64,000 nt of DNA from PFJX01 sp964466195 (GCA_964466195.1 CAYXMQ010000006.1:62001-126000); one strand, 5' to 3'. Numbered from the stretch's first letter, positions 26,258 to 35,705 are shown. The notes: generated from the sequence alone by a model not told the origin. A program made the numbers and translations.

Positions 26258-27319
26258 TCAGCCGGCGACCGCGCCTTCCAGCGCCTGTGCGAGCGAGGCC
26301 TTGATGCCGGCGGCGGAAAAATACGACTCGAACGAGGCGCGCGCGCGACGGCCGAGTTCGGGCAGGGATTGCGGCTGGCCGGCCAACGCCGCCAGCGCCT
26401 TGGCCAGGGCGTCGGCATCGCCGCCGGGCACCCAGACCAGCCCCTGCCCGTCGGCAGCGGCCAAGGCATCCGGATAGGCGGCTGCGGCGCGCGTCACCAC
26501 CGGCTTGCCGCAGGCCAGGGCCTGAAACACCTTGTTCGGAATGACCCGGCCCGCTTTCGGCGTGGCGCCGAACACCCCGAGCAGAATGTCGGCCCGCCGA
26601 ATCCGTTCGGGCAAGGCTTGGTAATCCGCCCACGCTTCGAAATGCACATTCGGCAATCCCAGCGCCGCCTGCTTGCACGCCGCCAGTTCCGGCCCGGTGC
26701 CGATCAAGCTCCAGCGCAGCGGCGGCCCCTGATAGCGACGGGCCGCCTCGATGATCACCGACGCCCCCTGCAAGGGAATGAAACTGCCATAGAACAGGGC
26801 TTCCAGTGGCTCGCCACGACTTCTTTCCGGCGGGGCTCCAGGTTTGAACAGCGCTTCTTCCGCGCCGACGAAGACGACCTGCACCCGATGTTTTTCTACC
26901 CCCAGCACATCAATGAAGAAGCGCGCATGTTCGCGGGTATCCGCCAGCAGGGTATCGGCGCGCCGAAACAGCGTGCGTTCCCACTGCCGCATTTTTTCCG
27001 CCCTGGCGCTGCCGGGCGGCCATTTTCGCCGCTCAAAAACCTGCTTGTCGTAGGCGGAAATCAGCGGGTCGAACAACAGCCGAACCTGCTTGCTTCGCGC
27101 CCAGCGGCTGGCCGCCGGCAGGTCGCGCTGGCGGAAACAGGGCACCCAGACCAGATCAGGCTTGGGCAGGCCTTTCAGATGCGCTTCCCAATCGGCCAGC
27201 CGGCTGAAACGGGGATGGAAATCGACGATTCGCCAGCCCAGTTCGTTCAGCAGAGTGCGCAGTATCCGGTTGCGGGAGTAGTCGGCATCGAAGCGTCCCC
27301 ACCACAGCACGCTGCGCAT
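26258..27319 (-). CDS. Glycosyltransferase family 4
   Basis: The 353-residue product begins MRSVLWWGRFDADYSRNR. The C-terminal half has FYGSFIPLQGASVIIEAA, SLIGTGPE, and VIPNKVFQALACGKPVV, where the E-x7-E motif appears altered (N-K-V-F in place of the first part). The ATG overlaps the stop of the preceding gene as TGATG; a GTG one codon earlier is possible. It may finish the core or O-chain; substrates are unknown. Confidence 0.83.
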   Translation of the reverse strand: MRSVLWWGRFDADYSRNRILRTLLNELGWRIVDFHPRFSRLADWEAHLKGLPKPDLVWVPCFRQRDLPAASRWARSKQVRLLFDPLISAYDKQVFERRKWPPGSARAEKMRQWERTLFRRADTLLADTREHARFFIDVLGVEKHRVQVVFVGAEEALFKPGAPPERSRGEPLEALFYGSFIPLQGASVIIEAARRYQGPPLRWSLIGTGPELAACKQAALGLPNVHFEAWADYQALPERIRRADILLGVFGATPKAGRVIPNKVFQALACGKPVVTRAAAAYPDALAAADGQGLVWVPGGDADALAKALAALAGQPQSLPELGRRARASFESYFSAAGIKASLAQALEGAVAG

Positions 27320-28095
27320 CACTTGCCCCGTCGCGCCAGGCGTTGCCGTTCCCGTGTCTTGGCCAGGCGGATGAAGCGCTGGAAGGCATACATGTAACTG
27401 ACCACGATGCCATCGACGCCGTTGACGAATTCGCGCCGCAGTATGAATTGCTTGAAGAACGCCAGGATGGGCGTCAGCAGCAACGCCGGCAGACCCGGAT
27501 CACGCCCGCGCGCCGCCAGCACTTCGGCCTGTGCGCTGGAATACGCATTCACCTTGTCGACATGGTGGGCCAGTGAACGAAACGATCGATGCAGCACCAT
27601 GCCCTTGAGGTGGCCGATCCGGCCGGCGCGCACCAACACCGAATCATGCACCAGCTCGTCCTTGAAACCGGCTTGATCCTTGCGATACAGGCGTACCGGA
27701 TGGTGGAACGCCGTCCACGGGTGGCCCGTTTCCTGGAACGGGTACAGCGGCAGAATCGGTAGCGTGTAGGCCGTACACGGCGGTTCGCCGCCGCTGAACA
27801 GGGCGCGCAGTTCGGCGGCCAACTGCGGCGACACCTCCTCGTCGGCATCCAGATTGAGCAGCCAGGTGTTGCGGCACAAGCCTTCCGCGAAAACCTTCTG
27901 CGGACCATAGCCGCGCCAGGCGTTGAACAGCACGCGCGCGCCGAGCGACTCACTGACGGCGACCGTGTCGTCGGTGCTGCCGCTATCGACGACGACGATC
28001 TCGTCCACCCAGTCGCGCACCGCGCGGATCACCGCGGGAATGCGGTCGGCCTCGTTTTTTGCGATGATGAACACGGAAACCGGAATCTTGTCCAT
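27319..28095 (-). CDS. Glycosyltransferase family 2 (WaaE/LgtF-like)
   Basis: The 258-residue product starts MDKIPVSVFIIAKNEADRIP and has VVVDSGSTDDT, LLNLDADEEVS and EFVNGVDGIV. These features fit the LgtF/KdtX/WaaE group, which adds glucose to lipopolysaccharide inner-core heptose. Pairing with the GT4 gene and nearby waaA supports a core role. The ATG was chosen over a TTG four codons upstream. Confidence 0.88.
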   Translation of the reverse strand: MDKIPVSVFIIAKNEADRIPAVIRAVRDWVDEIVVVDSGSTDDTVAVSESLGARVLFNAWRGYGPQKVFAEGLCRNTWLLNLDADEEVSPQLAAELRALFSGGEPPCTAYTLPILPLYPFQETGHPWTAFHHPVRLYRKDQAGFKDELVHDSVLVRAGRIGHLKGMVLHRSFRSLAHHVDKVNAYSSAQAEVLAARGRDPGLPALLLTPILAFFKQFILRREFVNGVDGIVVSYMYAFQRFIRLAKTRERQRLARRGK

Positions 28096-28132
28096 GCTCA
28101 AACCCAAGCGACGCCGTGCTTTGGTGATCGGG

Positions 28133-29590
28133 TCACAACAGCACCACCGTCGCCAGGCCCAAAAAGATGAAGAACCCCATCGAATCGGTAATGAACGTCG
28201 TCAACACCGCCGAGCCGAACGCCGGGTCGCGGCCGGTGCGGTCGATCAAGGCCGGGGCGAAATAACCGGCCATCGCGGCGACCAGCAGGTTGAGCATCAT
28301 GGCGGCGGCCATGACGCCGCCAAGAGCCGGGTTGTCATACAGCAGGTAGGCCACCACGCCCATGACGCTGCCCCAGACCGAGCCGTTCAACAGCGCGATG
28401 CCGAGCTCTTTGGTCAGGATGCGTTTGGCGTTGTCCTTGTTGATCAGGCCGAGCGCCAGGCCGCGCACGACCAGCGTCGAGGTCTGATTGCCGGAGTTGC
28501 CGCCCATGCCGGCGACGATGGGCATCAGTGCGGCGAGCGCGGTCAGCTTCTCGATGCTGCCCTCGAAGGCGCCGACCACGCGCGAGGCGATCAGCGCCGT
28601 GCACAGATTGATCGCCAGCCAGAGCCAGCGGTTCTTGGCGGCTTTCCAGACCGTCGTGAACAGGTCTTCTTCTTCCTGCAGACCGGCCAGTTGCAGCATG
28701 TCCTGTTCCGATTCGGCGCGGATGAAGTCGAGCACGACGTCGACGGTGAGACGGCCGACCAGCCGGTTCTGCGCATCCACGACCGGCGCGGTGACCAGGT
28801 CGTAGCGTTCGAACGCCTGCGCGGCATCGGTCGCTTCGTCGGACGGGTGGAACAGCACCGGGTCGTCGGACATCACCGCGGCGATGTGCACATCCGGGTC
28901 ATGCACCAGCATGCGTTTCAACGGCAGCGTGCCGATCAGGCGGCCGTCGCGTTCGACCACGAACAGCTTGTCGGTATGCGGCGGCAGCTCGGCCAGCTTG
29001 CGCAGATAGCGCAGCGCGGCTTCCAGCGTGACATCGGCCCGGATGGTGACGAAGTCGTAATCCATCAAACCGCCGACGGAATCTTCGTCATAGGACAGCG
29101 AGGATTCGACCTGAGCGCGCTTGGCCTGGTCCAGGGACTTCATCAGTTCCTGCACCACGTCCTTCGGCAGATCGGGCGCCAGATCGGCGATCTCGTCGGT
29201 GTCCAGGCTGGCGGCGGCGGCCACCAGCTCACGATTGTCCATCGCCGCGATGAGGGACTCGCGCACCGCATCGGAGACTTCCAGCAGGATGTCGCCGTCG
29301 CGGTCGGCCTTGACCAGATCCCAGACCAGCAAACGATCTTCCAGCGGCAGCGCTTCCAGGATGTAGGCCGTATCGGCTGGATGCAGCGTATCCAGTTTCT
29401 TGGACAGCTCGGCCAGATTCTGTTTGTGCACCAGCGACTCGACCAGTTCGTGCCGCGGCATATTGGGACGTGACAATTCCTGTTTGTGCACCAGCGACTC
29501 GACCAGCTTGTGGCGGGCGAGCAAGTCCATCACCTGCCTGAGGCTATCCTCGACGGGTTCGTGGGCTTGGGATTCGTGCTGATCGGTCAT
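28133..29590 (-). CDS. mgtE: Magnesium transporter MgtE
   Basis: Mg2+ channel with an N-terminal helical domain, two CBS domains (around residues 190-310) and five C-terminal transmembrane helices; AGMGGNSGNQTSTLVVRGLALG is the family pore region. The 485-residue length is slightly long because the first 60 residues contain a tandem copy of LVESLVHKQ. The start is at ATG 29590. No Mg2+ riboswitch was recognised in the 104-base upstream gap. Confidence 0.95.
   Translation of the reverse strand: MTDQHESQAHEPVEDSLRQVMDLLARHKLVESLVHKQELSRPNMPRHELVESLVHKQNLAELSKKLDTLHPADTAYILEALPLEDRLLVWDLVKADRDGDILLEVSDAVRESLIAAMDNRELVAAAASLDTDEIADLAPDLPKDVVQELMKSLDQAKRAQVESSLSYDEDSVGGLMDYDFVTIRADVTLEAALRYLRKLAELPPHTDKLFVVERDGRLIGTLPLKRMLVHDPDVHIAAVMSDDPVLFHPSDEATDAAQAFERYDLVTAPVVDAQNRLVGRLTVDVVLDFIRAESEQDMLQLAGLQEEEDLFTTVWKAAKNRWLWLAINLCTALIASRVVGAFEGSIEKLTALAALMPIVAGMGGNSGNQTSTLVVRGLALGLINKDNAKRILTKELGIALLNGSVWGSVMGVVAYLLYDNPALGGVMAAAMMLNLLVAAMAGYFAPALIDRTGRDPAFGSAVLTTFITDSMGFFIFLGLATVVLL
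29420..29506. repeat. 60-bp period tandem duplication inside mgtE
   Basis: Positions 29420-29446 and 29480-29506 are identical (27 bases). They encode LVESLVHKQ twice, 20 codons apart in the same frame. The intervening bases are diverged. Confidence 0.9.
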
Positions 29591-29694
29591 GGCGCGCGAT
29601 TGTAGCCTTCTCGCGAACCCCGCATCAGCACGTAAGGCAAAGCGCGATGGCCTGCTTCTTGCTAATCTGATGGCGACTTCGCTTGCCAGCCACC

Positions 29695-30789
29695 ATGCCC
29701 ACCACGCCCAGCACCGACATACTCGCCACCGCCGTCCTGATCGCAGACGCGCAGCGCATCACCCGCTATCTCAACCCGGCGGCGGAGAACCTGCTCGGCA
29801 TCTCGGCGCATCACGCCTTGGGCCGGCCGGTCGGCCAGCTGCTCGGCGAGTGCCCTGAATTGGTGCGCGCAATCGACCATGCACTATCAGAGGGCGCAAG
29901 TTTCACCGAGCATGATGTGGCGCTCCCCATCAATGGGCATACCCTGGTGCTGTCGGCGACGATTTCGCCGCTCGACCAGGGCGGCGGCTCGGGGCCGCCG
30001 GCGGCCAGTCCGCCTTCCGAAATCGCCGCGCTGGACGGTGCTGCGGTGATCGAACTGCATCCCGCCGCCAGCAACGTGCGCATCGCCCGCGACGAGCAGG
30101 TCATGGCGCAGACCCAGGCCAGCCAGCATTTGCTGCGCCAGCTGGCGCACGAGATCCGCAACCCGCTCGGCGGCATCCGCGGCGCGGCGCAATTGCTGGA
30201 AGCCGAGCTGGACTCCTCGGATCTGCGCGAATACACCCAGGTCATCATCCAGGAAACCAACCGCCTGCAAAGCCTGCTCGATCGCCTGCTGACGCCGGCC
30301 AAACGACCGGTCGTGCAAGCGGTCAACATCCATGAAGTGCTGGAACGGGTGCGCAGCCTGCTGAGCGCAGAATTCCCGCTGCTGCAGTTCGACTGCGACT
30401 ACGACACCAGCCTGCCGGAACTGGCCGGCGATCCCGAACAACTGATCCAGGCCGTGCTCAACATCACGCGCAACGCCGCCCAAGCCATCCATTCCGTGGA
30501 TGGCGACGCGGCAGGCCGCATCGTCTTCCGCACGCGGATCGCCCGCCAAGTCACGCTGGCGATGAAACTGTGGAAGCTGGCGGTGCGCCTGGATGTCATC
30601 GACAACGGCCCCGGCATTCCCGACGACATGCTCGGGCGAGTGTTTTTCCCGCTGGTATCGGGCCGCGAAGGCGGCACCGGCCTGGGGCTGACGCTGGCGC
30701 AGAGCCTGGTGCAGCGCCACGAAGGCGCGATTCATGTCGAAAGCCAGCCCGGACGCACCTGTTTTTCCCTTTTCCTGCCGATCAAATAA
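29695..30789 (+). CDS. glnL: Nitrogen regulation sensor kinase NtrB
   Basis: Cytoplasmic histidine kinase/phosphatase that, with PII, controls NtrC according to nitrogen status. The 364-residue product has an N-terminal PAS region (residues 8-100), the H-box LAHEIRNPLGG, and HATPase motifs ITRNAAQAI, DNGPGIP and GTGLGLTLA. No transmembrane segment is seen, as expected. The start is at ATG 29695. ntrC follows after 21 bases; glnA is not adjacent. Confidence 0.96.
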   Translation: MPTTPSTDILATAVLIADAQRITRYLNPAAENLLGISAHHALGRPVGQLLGECPELVRAIDHALSEGASFTEHDVALPINGHTLVLSATISPLDQGGGSGPPAASPPSEIAALDGAAVIELHPAASNVRIARDEQVMAQTQASQHLLRQLAHEIRNPLGGIRGAAQLLEAELDSSDLREYTQVIIQETNRLQSLLDRLLTPAKRPVVQAVNIHEVLERVRSLLSAEFPLLQFDCDYDTSLPELAGDPEQLIQAVLNITRNAAQAIHSVDGDAAGRIVFRTRIARQVTLAMKLWKLAVRLDVIDNGPGIPDDMLGRVFFPLVSGREGGTGLGLTLAQSLVQRHEGAIHVESQPGRTCFSLFLPIK

Positions 30790-30810
30790 GTATTCCAAGG
30801 AGTAACCCCC

Positions 30811-32211
30811 ATGAAACCCGTCTGGATCATCGACGACGACCGCTCCATCCGCTGGGTGTTCGAAAAAGCCCTGGCGCGCGAGAACCTGCCGCACCGCATT
30901 TTCGAAAGCGCCGAAGCCGCGCTGCGTGCGCTAGAGCGGGAAACGCCGGGCGCCGTGCTGTCCGACATCCGCATGCCGGGCATGAGCGGGCTCGATTTCA
31001 TGGAACACCTGAAAGCGGCGCACCCGCGCCTGCCGATCATCATCATGACCGCCTATTCCGATCTGGATTCGGCGGTTTCCGCGTTCCAGGGCGGCGCCTT
31101 CGAATACTTGCCAAAACCGTTCGACGTCAACCACGCGCTGGAGCTGATCCACCGCGCCCTGGAAGAGGGCAGCCGCGGCGACGAAGCGCCCGGCCTCAAT
31201 TCCGGCCTGGTCGGCCAAGCCATGCTGGGGCAGGCGCCGGCCATGCAGGACGTGTTTCGCGCCATCGGGCGCTTGAGCCAAAGCCATGCCACCGTGCTGA
31301 TCACCGGCGAAACCGGCTCCGGCAAGGAACTGGTCGCGCATGCGCTACACCGGCACAGTCCGCGCAAGGACAAGCCGTTCATCGCGTTGAACACCGCCGC
31401 GATTCCGAAGGATCTGCTCGAAAGCGAACTGTTCGGCCATGAGCGCGGCGCCTTCACCGGCGCCACCGCGTCGCGGCGCGGCCGCTTCGAACAGGCCGAC
31501 GGCGGCACGCTGTTCCTGGATGAAATCGGCGACATGCCGCCCGACCTGCAGACCCGGCTTTTGCGTGTACTCGCCGACGGCGAGTTCTACCGCGTCGGCG
31601 GCCATGCGCCGGTCCGCGTCAACGTGCGCGTCATCGCCGCCACGCATCAGGCGCTGGAAGAGCGCGTGCGCCAGGGCCTGTTCCGGGAAGACCTGTTTCA
31701 TCGCCTCAACGTCATCCGCATCAAATTGCCCAGCTTGCGCGAACGGCGCGAAGACATTCCGTTGCTGATCAAGCATTTCCTGAAAAAGAGCGCGCAGGAG
31801 CTGGGCGTGGAAATGAAGCAGGTCTCGGAAGAGGCCATGAAAGCGCTGGCCGCCCTGCCCTACCCCGGCAACGTGCGGCAACTGGAAAATCTTTGCCACT
31901 GGCTCACCGTGATGGCTCCCAGCCAGATGGTCGAGCCCAAGGATCTGCCGCCGGAAGCGAATCACGATGCCGCCAGTGCCGCGCTGGACTGGTCCGAAGC
32001 CCTCGCTCGTTCGGCTCAGATGCGCTTGGCGCGCGGCGAAAGCAGCATACTCAACGACCTGACCAGCGAGTTTGAACGCACGCTGATCCGCGTCGCCCTC
32101 GCCCATACCGGCGGGCGCAAGATCGAAGCCGCCAACCTGCTCGGCTGGGGCCGCAATACGTTGACGCGCAAGATTCAGGAACTGGGCATGGAGGCCGGCG
32201 GCGATGAGTGA
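30811..32211 (+). CDS. glnG: Nitrogen regulation response regulator NtrC
   Basis: Sigma-54 enhancer-binding activator. The 466-residue product has a receiver domain (phosphoacceptor Asp52 in LSDIRMPGMSG), an AAA+ domain with Walker A GETGSGKE and the sigma-54 contact motif GAFTGA, and a C-terminal Fis-type helix-turn-helix (IEAANLLGWGRNTLTRKI). AAGGAG precedes the ATG. Confidence 0.97.
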   Translation: MKPVWIIDDDRSIRWVFEKALARENLPHRIFESAEAALRALERETPGAVLSDIRMPGMSGLDFMEHLKAAHPRLPIIIMTAYSDLDSAVSAFQGGAFEYLPKPFDVNHALELIHRALEEGSRGDEAPGLNSGLVGQAMLGQAPAMQDVFRAIGRLSQSHATVLITGETGSGKELVAHALHRHSPRKDKPFIALNTAAIPKDLLESELFGHERGAFTGATASRRGRFEQADGGTLFLDEIGDMPPDLQTRLLRVLADGEFYRVGGHAPVRVNVRVIAATHQALEERVRQGLFREDLFHRLNVIRIKLPSLRERREDIPLLIKHFLKKSAQELGVEMKQVSEEAMKALAALPYPGNVRQLENLCHWLTVMAPSQMVEPKDLPPEANHDAASAALDWSEALARSAQMRLARGESSILNDLTSEFERTLIRVALAHTGGRKIEAANLLGWGRNTLTRKIQELGMEAGGDE

Positions 32212-32228
32212 GCGCCGGGTGTCCGCAG

Positions 32229-33407
32229 CTACAACGCGCCGCGCCGGTCGCCGCGCGTAAAACCGGGCAAACCGCCGGGCAATTCGGATGCAACGCCGCG
32301 TCCGAACGCTATCACCTTGAACAATTCGCCCATTTCCGACGGCTGCAACAGCTGTTGCAGCGCCGCGGCGGCGCGCAAATAGTCGCGGCTCATCGGCTCC
32401 ATTTCCGCCATCAAATCGAGCAGGCCGGCATTGAGCAGGAAATTGGCCTGACTGGTATAGCCCAGCATGTCCAGGCCCGATCCGGCGGCGGCCTCCGCCA
32501 CCGCGCTGAAATCGACATGCGCGGTGAGATCGCACAAGCCCGGCAGATAGAACGGATCATCCAGGCTGTGATGCCGGTAATGCACGCGCAAGGTGCCGCT
32601 GTCGCGCTGCGGGTGGTAGTACTCGGCGCGCGGGAAACCGTAGTCGATGCACAGCATGACGCCGTGCTGCAGGCATTGCGCCAGACTGCCGATCCAGGCC
32701 GGCGCGGCGAGATTGATTTCGGACAAATAGTCCGCTCCGGGGTTGAGCGCTTTGGCGGCCTGCCAAAGCGGACCGGCGCTCAATGGCCGCTCTTGCCAGG
32801 CAAACTCGCCGTCCCGGCAAACCACGCCGCGCTCGAATACCGCGCCAGCGCGCCAATGCACCAGATGCACCGGCATCGCATCCAGCACTTCATTGGCGAG
32901 CATCAGGCCGCTGAACTGCGCCGGCAGCTGCGCCAACCAGACCAGGCGGTCGAGCAGATGCGGCGCTTCGGCAGCGAACAGCGCGCGTTGCCGCTGCTGC
33001 AGGTCGGGACTGACTTCGAGTATCCGGTACAGCGCCGGCAAGACCTGGCGGCCTTCGAGTTCGCGCAGCAGATCGAGCGCCAGGCGGCCGCTGCCGGCGC
33101 CCAACTCGAGGATGTCGCCGCCGCTTGCCAGCAGTACGGCCTCGGCCGCGTTCGCCAGCGTGCGTCCGAACAGCGGCGTCATTTCCGGCGCGGTAACGAA
33201 ATCGCCGGCCGCGCCGAACTTGGCCGCGCCGCCGGCGTAGTAACCCAGGCCGGGCGCATAGAGCGCCAATTCCATGTAACGGGCGAAGCTGATCCAGCCG
33301 CCGGCGCGTTCGATTTCGGCCTGAATATGGGCGCGGACTTGGCGGCAGTGGCTCAGCGCATCCGGATCAGGCGGCGGAAGTTGGGGAACGGAGTGAGGCA
33401 AAGTCAT
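32229..33407 (-). CDS. MidA/NDUFAF7-type SAM-dependent methyltransferase
   Basis: The 392-residue protein (PF02636 type) has the N-terminal segment FARYMELALYAPGLGYY, the SAM motif DILELGAGSGRLALDLL and ANEVLDAMPVH. Mitochondrial members methylate an arginine of complex I subunit NDUFS2; bacterial members are poorly studied. It converges on ntrC with 17 bases between the stops and is divergent from the flavoprotein at 33471. Confidence 0.88.
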   Translation of the reverse strand: MTLPHSVPQLPPPDPDALSHCRQVRAHIQAEIERAGGWISFARYMELALYAPGLGYYAGGAAKFGAAGDFVTAPEMTPLFGRTLANAAEAVLLASGGDILELGAGSGRLALDLLRELEGRQVLPALYRILEVSPDLQQRQRALFAAEAPHLLDRLVWLAQLPAQFSGLMLANEVLDAMPVHLVHWRAGAVFERGVVCRDGEFAWQERPLSAGPLWQAAKALNPGADYLSEINLAAPAWIGSLAQCLQHGVMLCIDYGFPRAEYYHPQRDSGTLRVHYRHHSLDDPFYLPGLCDLTAHVDFSAVAEAAAGSGLDMLGYTSQANFLLNAGLLDLMAEMEPMSRDYLRAAAALQQLLQPSEMGELFKVIAFGRGVASELPGGLPGFTRGDRRGAL

Positions 33408-33470
33408 AGTGCAGAGGTCATCACGGCTGTGCTAGTTTCGGCGGCGCATCTTAACCTTCTCGCCCTCATC

Positions 33471-34415
33471 ATGATCGTTGCCATCATCGGCGCCGGCCCT
33501 GCCGGCATGTCTTGCGCCAATGCCTGCCTCTCGTTCGGACTGACCCCGGTGGTCATCGAGCAAAGCAGCGCGGTCGGCGGCATCCAGCTCGGCAATTTCC
33601 ACCCCAATCTCTGGCTGCTGGGCGCGCCGGAAGAAACCGGCCGCGAAATGAGCGAGCGCATGGCGCGGCATTTCGCCGCGTTGCCGTTGCGCTGCCTGCG
33701 CCATACCCGTGTCAGCGCCGTGCAGGGAGCGGCGGGTAACTTCACGCTGGAGCTGATCACCCCGGCGGGGAAGGAAACGCTCACTGCCGGCGCCATCGTG
33801 CTCGCCACCGGCACCCACCCGCGCAGCACGCCCGAGCTGGCAGCCTTGGCCGCGCAATCCGAACGCGTCATCGTCGGCCCGCTGTCGGAAACCATACGCG
33901 ACGACATTCGGGCCGCGCGCGTGCTGATCCTCGGCGGCGGCGATAACGCGCTTGATCACGCCCTGTTTCTGGCCGAGCGCGGCAATCAGGTGAGGGTGTG
34001 CACCCGGCGCAAATTTTCCGCGCGGCAACCGTTCCAGGCCGCCTGCCGCGCCGAGCCGAGCATCGAATTGCGCGCCGATTGCACGCCCGATGCGCTGTAC
34101 CCGGAAGACGGCCGCATCGTCGCCGCCTGGGGGCCGATCAAAGTCCGTTACGACTGGCTGCTGGCGATGTTCGGCTATCTGCCCAATACGGAGGTCCTGG
34201 CGGCCTTCTCGCCGCCGCTCAGACCGGCCCTGGGCGTCAGCGGCCACGTCATGACCGATGTCTGGCAACGCACATCGGTGGCCGGAATCTATGCGGCCGG
34301 CGACTTCACCGAAACCCCGCAGCCCAGCGTGCCGACCGCACTGGCGCAAGGACTGGTAGCCGCGCGCGCGGCGGAGTTGGATGGCGAACGAAGGTTTGCC
34401 GCGACGCCGGGCTAG
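33471..34415 (+). CDS. NAD(P)/FAD-dependent oxidoreductase without thioredoxin-reductase cysteines
   Basis: The 314-residue flavoprotein has an FAD-binding GAGPAGMSCA near residue 7, ATGTHPRS, an NAD(P)-binding LGGGDNALDHALF, and a C-terminal GIYAAGDFTE. The fold matches the thioredoxin reductase/type 2 ferredoxin-NADP reductase group. The CxxC of thioredoxin reductases is absent. A ferredoxin or flavodoxin reductase role is plausible but not shown. Confidence 0.82.
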   Translation: MIVAIIGAGPAGMSCANACLSFGLTPVVIEQSSAVGGIQLGNFHPNLWLLGAPEETGREMSERMARHFAALPLRCLRHTRVSAVQGAAGNFTLELITPAGKETLTAGAIVLATGTHPRSTPELAALAAQSERVIVGPLSETIRDDIRAARVLILGGGDNALDHALFLAERGNQVRVCTRRKFSARQPFQAACRAEPSIELRADCTPDALYPEDGRIVAAWGPIKVRYDWLLAMFGYLPNTEVLAAFSPPLRPALGVSGHVMTDVWQRTSVAGIYAAGDFTETPQPSVPTALAQGLVAARAAELDGERRFAATPG

Positions 34416-34422
34416 CCCGGCG
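34405..34422. repeat. 18-bp perfect palindrome at a convergent gene end
   Basis: CGCCGGGCTAGCCCGGCG spans the TAG stop of the flavoprotein gene. There is no T tract, so it is not a standard intrinsic terminator, though it could form a hairpin in either transcript. Confidence 0.6.
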
Positions 34423-34458
34423 CCGGAAGCGGTGTGCCGATACGGCGTTTCAAGCCGT

Positions 34459-35466
34459 TTATTGGCCGGTGTAGTTCCGGTACCACGCCGCCCAATTGGC
34501 GATACCGACCGCCAATGGGGTCTTCGGCTCGAAGCCGACATCGCGCTTGAGGTCGTCGATGTTGGCGTAGGTGGCCACGACGTCGCCCGGCTGCATCGGC
34601 AGGAAATTCTTTTTCGCTTCCTGGCCGATCGCCTCTTCGATCGTCTTGATGAAGGTCATCAATTCCACCGGTTGGTTATTGCCGATGTTGTAGACACGGT
34701 AAGGCGCGTAGCTGGTGCCCGGATCGGGCGCGTCGGTCGTGAAATCGGGGTTCGGGGTGGCGATGCGGTCGAGTACGCGCACGGTCCCCTCGGCGATGTC
34801 GTCGACATAGGTGAAGTCACGCTGCATCTTGCCGTGATTGAACACGTCGATGGTGCGCCCTTCCAGGATGGCGCTGGTGAACAGCCAGGGCGACATGTCG
34901 GGACGCCCCCACGGGCCATAGACCGTGAAATAGCGCAGGCCGGTGGTCGGCAAGCCATACAGGTGGCTGTAGGTGTGCGCCATCAGCTCGTTGGCTTTCT
35001 TGCTGGCGGCGTAGAGGCTGACCGGATGGTCGACGTTGTCGTGCACCGAAAACGGCATATGGGTGTTGGCGCCGTAGACGCTGGAACTGCTGGCGTAGAC
35101 GAAATGCTCGACGCCGTTGTGGCGGCAGCCTTCCAGCAAATTGCCGAAACCGACCAGATTGGTCTGGATATAGGCATACGGGTTCTTCAGCGAGTAGCGC
35201 ACCCCGGGCTGGGCGGCCAGGTTGATGACGCGGTTGAACTGCTCGGCGGCGAACAGGTCTTCCACCACCACCCGGTCGGCGATATCGCCACGCACGAAGC
35301 GGAAATTCGGGTAGGGCTTGAGTTGTTCCAGACGCGCCAGCTTGAGGGCGGGATCGTAATAGTCGTTCAGATTGTCGATGCCGACCACGTCATCGCCGCG
35401 TTTGAGCAGAATTTGTGCGACATGCATGCCGATGAATCCGGCGGCTCCAGTGACCAAGACTTTCAT
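34459..35466 (-). CDS. UDP-glucuronate 4-epimerase-like SDR
   Basis: The 335-residue extended SDR has VTGAAGFIGMHVA, the catalytic YAASKKANE and RYFTVYGPWGRPDM, the latter typical of UDP-glucuronate/UDP-galacturonate epimerases (CapI/LspL). It would supply UDP-galacturonate for lipopolysaccharide or capsule. It stands alone on the minus strand near waaA and the glycan locus. Confidence 0.9.
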   Translation of the reverse strand: MKVLVTGAAGFIGMHVAQILLKRGDDVVGIDNLNDYYDPALKLARLEQLKPYPNFRFVRGDIADRVVVEDLFAAEQFNRVINLAAQPGVRYSLKNPYAYIQTNLVGFGNLLEGCRHNGVEHFVYASSSSVYGANTHMPFSVHDNVDHPVSLYAASKKANELMAHTYSHLYGLPTTGLRYFTVYGPWGRPDMSPWLFTSAILEGRTIDVFNHGKMQRDFTYVDDIAEGTVRVLDRIATPNPDFTTDAPDPGTSYAPYRVYNIGNNQPVELMTFIKTIEEAIGQEAKKNFLPMQPGDVVATYANIDDLKRDVGFEPKTPLAVGIANWAAWYRNYTGQ

Positions 35467-35534
35467 TGCGGCTCCCCCTGAGTAGACGGCGCATGGTAGT
35501 CGCCGACCCGTAGGATGTCACTACGGAGAAAACC

Positions 35535-35705
35535 ATGGAAACCGCTTTGCCGCTGGAATTTCAAGACAGCGGCGCGGCGCTTGAATACCATCCGGCTGAT
35601 GCGATTGCTCTATTCCCTGGCCTGGCTGCTGCTGCTTCCCTTGGCCTTTCTGCACCTGCTTTGGCGCGCGCGTCGGCAACCGGATTATTTGCGGCACTGG
35701 CCTGA
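35535..35705 (+). CDS. Possible small leader ORF overlapping waaA
   Basis: A 56-residue frame starts METALPLEFQDSGAALEY after GGAGAAAACC, a good ribosome site. It ends 107 bases inside waaA in another frame. Its second half is shadow sequence of waaA, so only the first 21 codons are outside waaA. waaA itself has no clear ribosome site, so coupling through this frame is possible. No homologue is recognised. Confidence 0.25.
   Translation: METALPLEFQDSGAALEYHPADAIALFPGLAAAASLGLSAPALARASATGLFAALA

Noticed and set aside
33404..33907. Minus-strand frame opposite the flavoprotein
   Set aside because: It lies within a gene with clear FAD and NAD motifs on the plus strand and encodes low-complexity Ser/Arg sequence.
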